Positions 62,399-64,000 of a stretch of DNA of 64,000 nucleotides are shown here, in pieces (position 1 is the stretch's first letter; each line of letters opens with the position of its first letter). Location of the stretch: positions 1,612,001 through 1,676,000 of the forward strand of contig JAXLWK010000003.1 of the NCBI GenBank assembly GCA_046328525.1, given 5' to 3'. The notes beneath the pieces were generated by a model. It was not told the DNA's origin. It did not search any database and was given only the letters and a program-made list of their open reading frames with translations. This DNA is from JBDHWG01 sp046328525 (GTDB lineage Bacteria; Chloroflexota; Anaerolineae; Epilineales; JAHCIE01). Both the position numbers and the translations under genes were made by a program.

Positions 62399-63154
62399 TT
62401 AGCGTGAGACAGGATTGCGGAGGACGCCGACACCGTCAATCTCGACCTCGACGACATCGCCCGCATCGAGCCGGCCGACGCCGGCTGGGGTGCCGGTGAG
62501 GATGACGTCGCCAGGCTCCAATGTCATCACTTTTGAAATATAGCTGACCAGGTATGGCACATCAAAGATCAGGTCGCGCGTGCGCCCGTCCTGGCGTACT
62601 TCGCCGTTGACGCGCGCCCGCACGGCGACGCTCGCCGTATCCAGGTTGGTCACAATCCACGGCCCGATGGGGCAGAACGTGTCGAAGCCCTTGGCCCGTG
62701 TCCACTGCCCATCAGTGCGCTGCAAGTCCCGCGCCGTCACGTCGTTGGCGGCGGTGCAGCCGAAGATGTACGTCAGCGCCGTGTTCCACGGCACGTCCTT
62801 GGCGCGACGGCCGATCACCACCGCCAGCTCCGCTTCGTAGTCCACGCGGGAGGACATGCTGGGCAGCCGGATGGTCTCGCCTGGGCCGATGACGGCACTG
62901 GGCGGCTTCAGGAAAAGCAGCGGCTCGCTCGGAAGCTCGGCGTTCATCTCGGCGGCGTGGGCGCGGTAGTTGCGCCCCACGGCGACGATCTTGCTCGGCT
63001 GCACCGGCGCCAGCAGATCCACCTCCTCGACGCGGGCCACCACGTCGCCCAGGTGGTGCGGGCCGAAGATGTCGCCGACGATGGCGCGCAGATCGTCGCC
63101 TTCGCGCGCGCCGTAGCCGATATCGCCGTCAAAGTGATAGCGGGCGATGTTCAT
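62399..63154 (-). CDS. Fumarylacetoacetate hydrolase family protein
   Basis: A 251-residue enzyme. The FAH fold is clear: VGRNYRAHAAEM, LLFLKPPSAVIGPGETI, DYEAELAVVIGRRAKDVPWN (metal-binding Glu/Asp set), TYIFGCTAANDVTARDLQRTDGQWTRAKGFDTFCPIGPW split over the core, and LTGTPAGVGRLDAGD. Members cleave or hydrate short acyl-pyruvates and oxaloacetate-type acids. The substrate here is unknown; the position between proA and argF is not explained by the family. Confidence 0.9.
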   Translation of the reverse strand: MNIARYHFDGDIGYGAREGDDLRAIVGDIFGPHHLGDVVARVEEVDLLAPVQPSKIVAVGRNYRAHAAEMNAELPSEPLLFLKPPSAVIGPGETIRLPSMSSRVDYEAELAVVIGRRAKDVPWNTALTYIFGCTAANDVTARDLQRTDGQWTRAKGFDTFCPIGPWIVTNLDTASVAVRARVNGEVRQDGRTRDLIFDVPYLVSYISKVMTLEPGDVILTGTPAGVGRLDAGDVVEVEIDGVGVLRNPVSR

Positions 63155-63175
63155 GCCAACGTTACCCTTCCGGCC

Positions 63176-64000
63176 CTAGGGTCGCACATCGCCGTGACCC
63201 AGGACAATCCATTTGTATGTCGTCAGCTCCTTTAGCCCCATCGGGCCGCGCGCGTGGAGCTTGGTGGTGCTGATCGCCACCTCGGCCCCCAACCCAAACT
63301 GTCCGCCGTCATTGAAGCGCGTGCTGGCGTTGACGAAGACGGCGGCCGAGTCGACCTCATCCAGGAAACGCATGGCGGCGCTGTAGTCTTCAGTGATGAT
63401 GGCTTCGGAGTGGCCGCCATAGCGCGCAATGTGGTCGAGCGCCTCGTCCAGGCTGTCCACGACCCGCACCGAGGCCCGCAGCGCCAGGAACTCGTACCCG
63501 AAGTCCTCTGGGCCGGCGGCCTTGACCAGCGGCCCGGCGCCGAGAATTGCCAGCGACCGCTCATCCACCCGCAGCTCGACCCCCGCCGCGCCGAGGCGGG
63601 CGGCCAGGCGCGGCAAGAACGTGGCGGCGACGGCGCGGTGAACGAGGAAGGTATCCGCCGCGTTGCACGCCGACGGCTTCTGCGTCTTGGCATTGAAGCC
63701 GATCTCGACAGCATCGTCCAGCTTCGCCGCCTGGTCCACATAGATGTGCACCACACCAATACCGCCGGTCACAACAGGCACTTTGGCATTCTCGATGGCG
63801 AAACGGTGCAAATCGGCGCCGCCGCGCGGGATGAGCAGGTCAATGAAGTCCCGCGCCTCCAGCATCTCGCGCACCAGGGCGCGGTCCGTGCTCTGGATGA
63901 GCTGAACCGTTCCCTCCGGCAGGCCCGCCGCCGTCGCGGCGTCGGCGACTACCTGGGCCAGGATGCGGTTCGAGTTGAGGGCTTCTTTGCCGCCGCGCAG
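63176..64000 (-). CDS. proA: Gamma-glutamyl phosphate reductase (N-terminus beyond window)
   Basis: The frame is open to the right edge, so about 275 C-terminal residues are seen. LRGGKEALNSN, the first readable block, is the ProA NADPH-side motif. The catalytic cysteine is in PSACNAADTFLVH, and the C-terminal FVNASTRFNDGGQFGLGAEVAISTTKLHARGPMGLKEL, here split in recognisable parts, is highly conserved. It reduces glutamyl-5-phosphate to the semialdehyde in proline synthesis. An internal ATG at 63874 is not the start. The FAH-family gene follows 21 bases downstream. Confidence 0.95.
   Translation of the reverse strand: MRGGKEALNSNRILAQVVADAATAAGLPEGTVQLIQSTDRALVREMLEARDFIDLLIPRGGADLHRFAIENAKVPVVTGGIGVVHIYVDQAAKLDDAVEIGFNAKTQKPSACNAADTFLVHRAVAATFLPRLAARLGAAGVELRVDERSLAILGAGPLVKAAGPEDFGYEFLALRASVRVVDSLDEALDHIARYGGHSEAIITEDYSAAMRFLDEVDSAAVFVNASTRFNDGGQFGLGAEVAISTTKLHARGPMGLKELTTYKWIVLGHGDVRP

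Noticed and set aside
62541..62560. TGGCACATCAAAGATC as another sigma-54 site
   Set aside because: It has the -24 half but no GC at the -12 position and lies inside the FAH-family gene.

Overview
The window is a GC-rich (by eye about two-thirds G+C), densely coded bacterial chromosome segment with 44 protein genes, two of them cut by the window edges. I saw no rRNA, tRNA, CRISPR array or intact insertion sequence. The gene mix fits a Chloroflexota (Anaerolineae-like) bacterium: zwf-opcA, bacterial PolX, a bactofilin-like membrane protein beside an ECF sigma/anti-sigma pair, paired DUF1800/DUF1501 Tat substrates, cdaA-cdaR, mraZ next to ftsZ, and many palindromic intergenic repeats. The phylum is an inference from gene content, not from a marker-gene search.

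Layout. 1-14.3 kb, minus strand: a surface-polysaccharide region with a flippase-like protein, a PA14 surface protein, a TPR anchor protein, four large multi-span (GT-C type) membrane proteins, a GT4 glycosyltransferase, a methyltransferase and a CDP-paratose-2-epimerase-like enzyme. 14.3-21.4 kb: two ECF sigma/anti-sigma pairs, PolX, and an 803-residue bactofilin-like membrane protein with a helix-hairpin-helix tail. 21.7-30.2 kb: a PbpC-type penicillin-binding protein followed by a giant alpha-2-macroglobulin lipoprotein whose thioester motif is lost. 30.5-35.6 kb: two Tat-exported proteins (DUF1800, DUF1501), tatA, tatC and a deoxynucleoside kinase. 35.7-43.1 kb: opcA/zwf (minus), a fusion of an IS630-type DNA-binding domain to Hsp20, signal peptidase I, deoC, a DUF4236-TPR protein and an MBL-fold hydrolase. 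43.3-48.7 kb: rpoN, a membrane histidine kinase and an NtrC-type activator, ending in a strong terminator. 49.0-58.6 kb: a tight operon of a two-helix membrane protein, a 2052-residue P-loop NTPase with a very long TPR array, a caspase-fold (C25-like) peptidase, mraZ and ftsZ. 59.2-64 kb, minus strand: proA (partial), a fumarylacetoacetate-hydrolase family enzyme, argF, cdaA and cdaR.

The most interesting part is 43.3-58.6 kb. A complete sigma-54 regulatory set lies directly upstream of a good -24/-12 element (48906-48921). That element faces the operon encoding a STAND-like NTPase/TPR protein and a caspase-like peptidase, and the operon reads with an 8-nt overlap into mraZ-ftsZ. I propose a sigma-54-controlled, NLR-like sensor/protease module physically joined to cell-division genes. 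This is a hypothesis from domain content and context only. The second notable item is the IS630-HTH/Hsp20 fusion at 38677-39603, bracketed by copies of a dispersed palindromic repeat.
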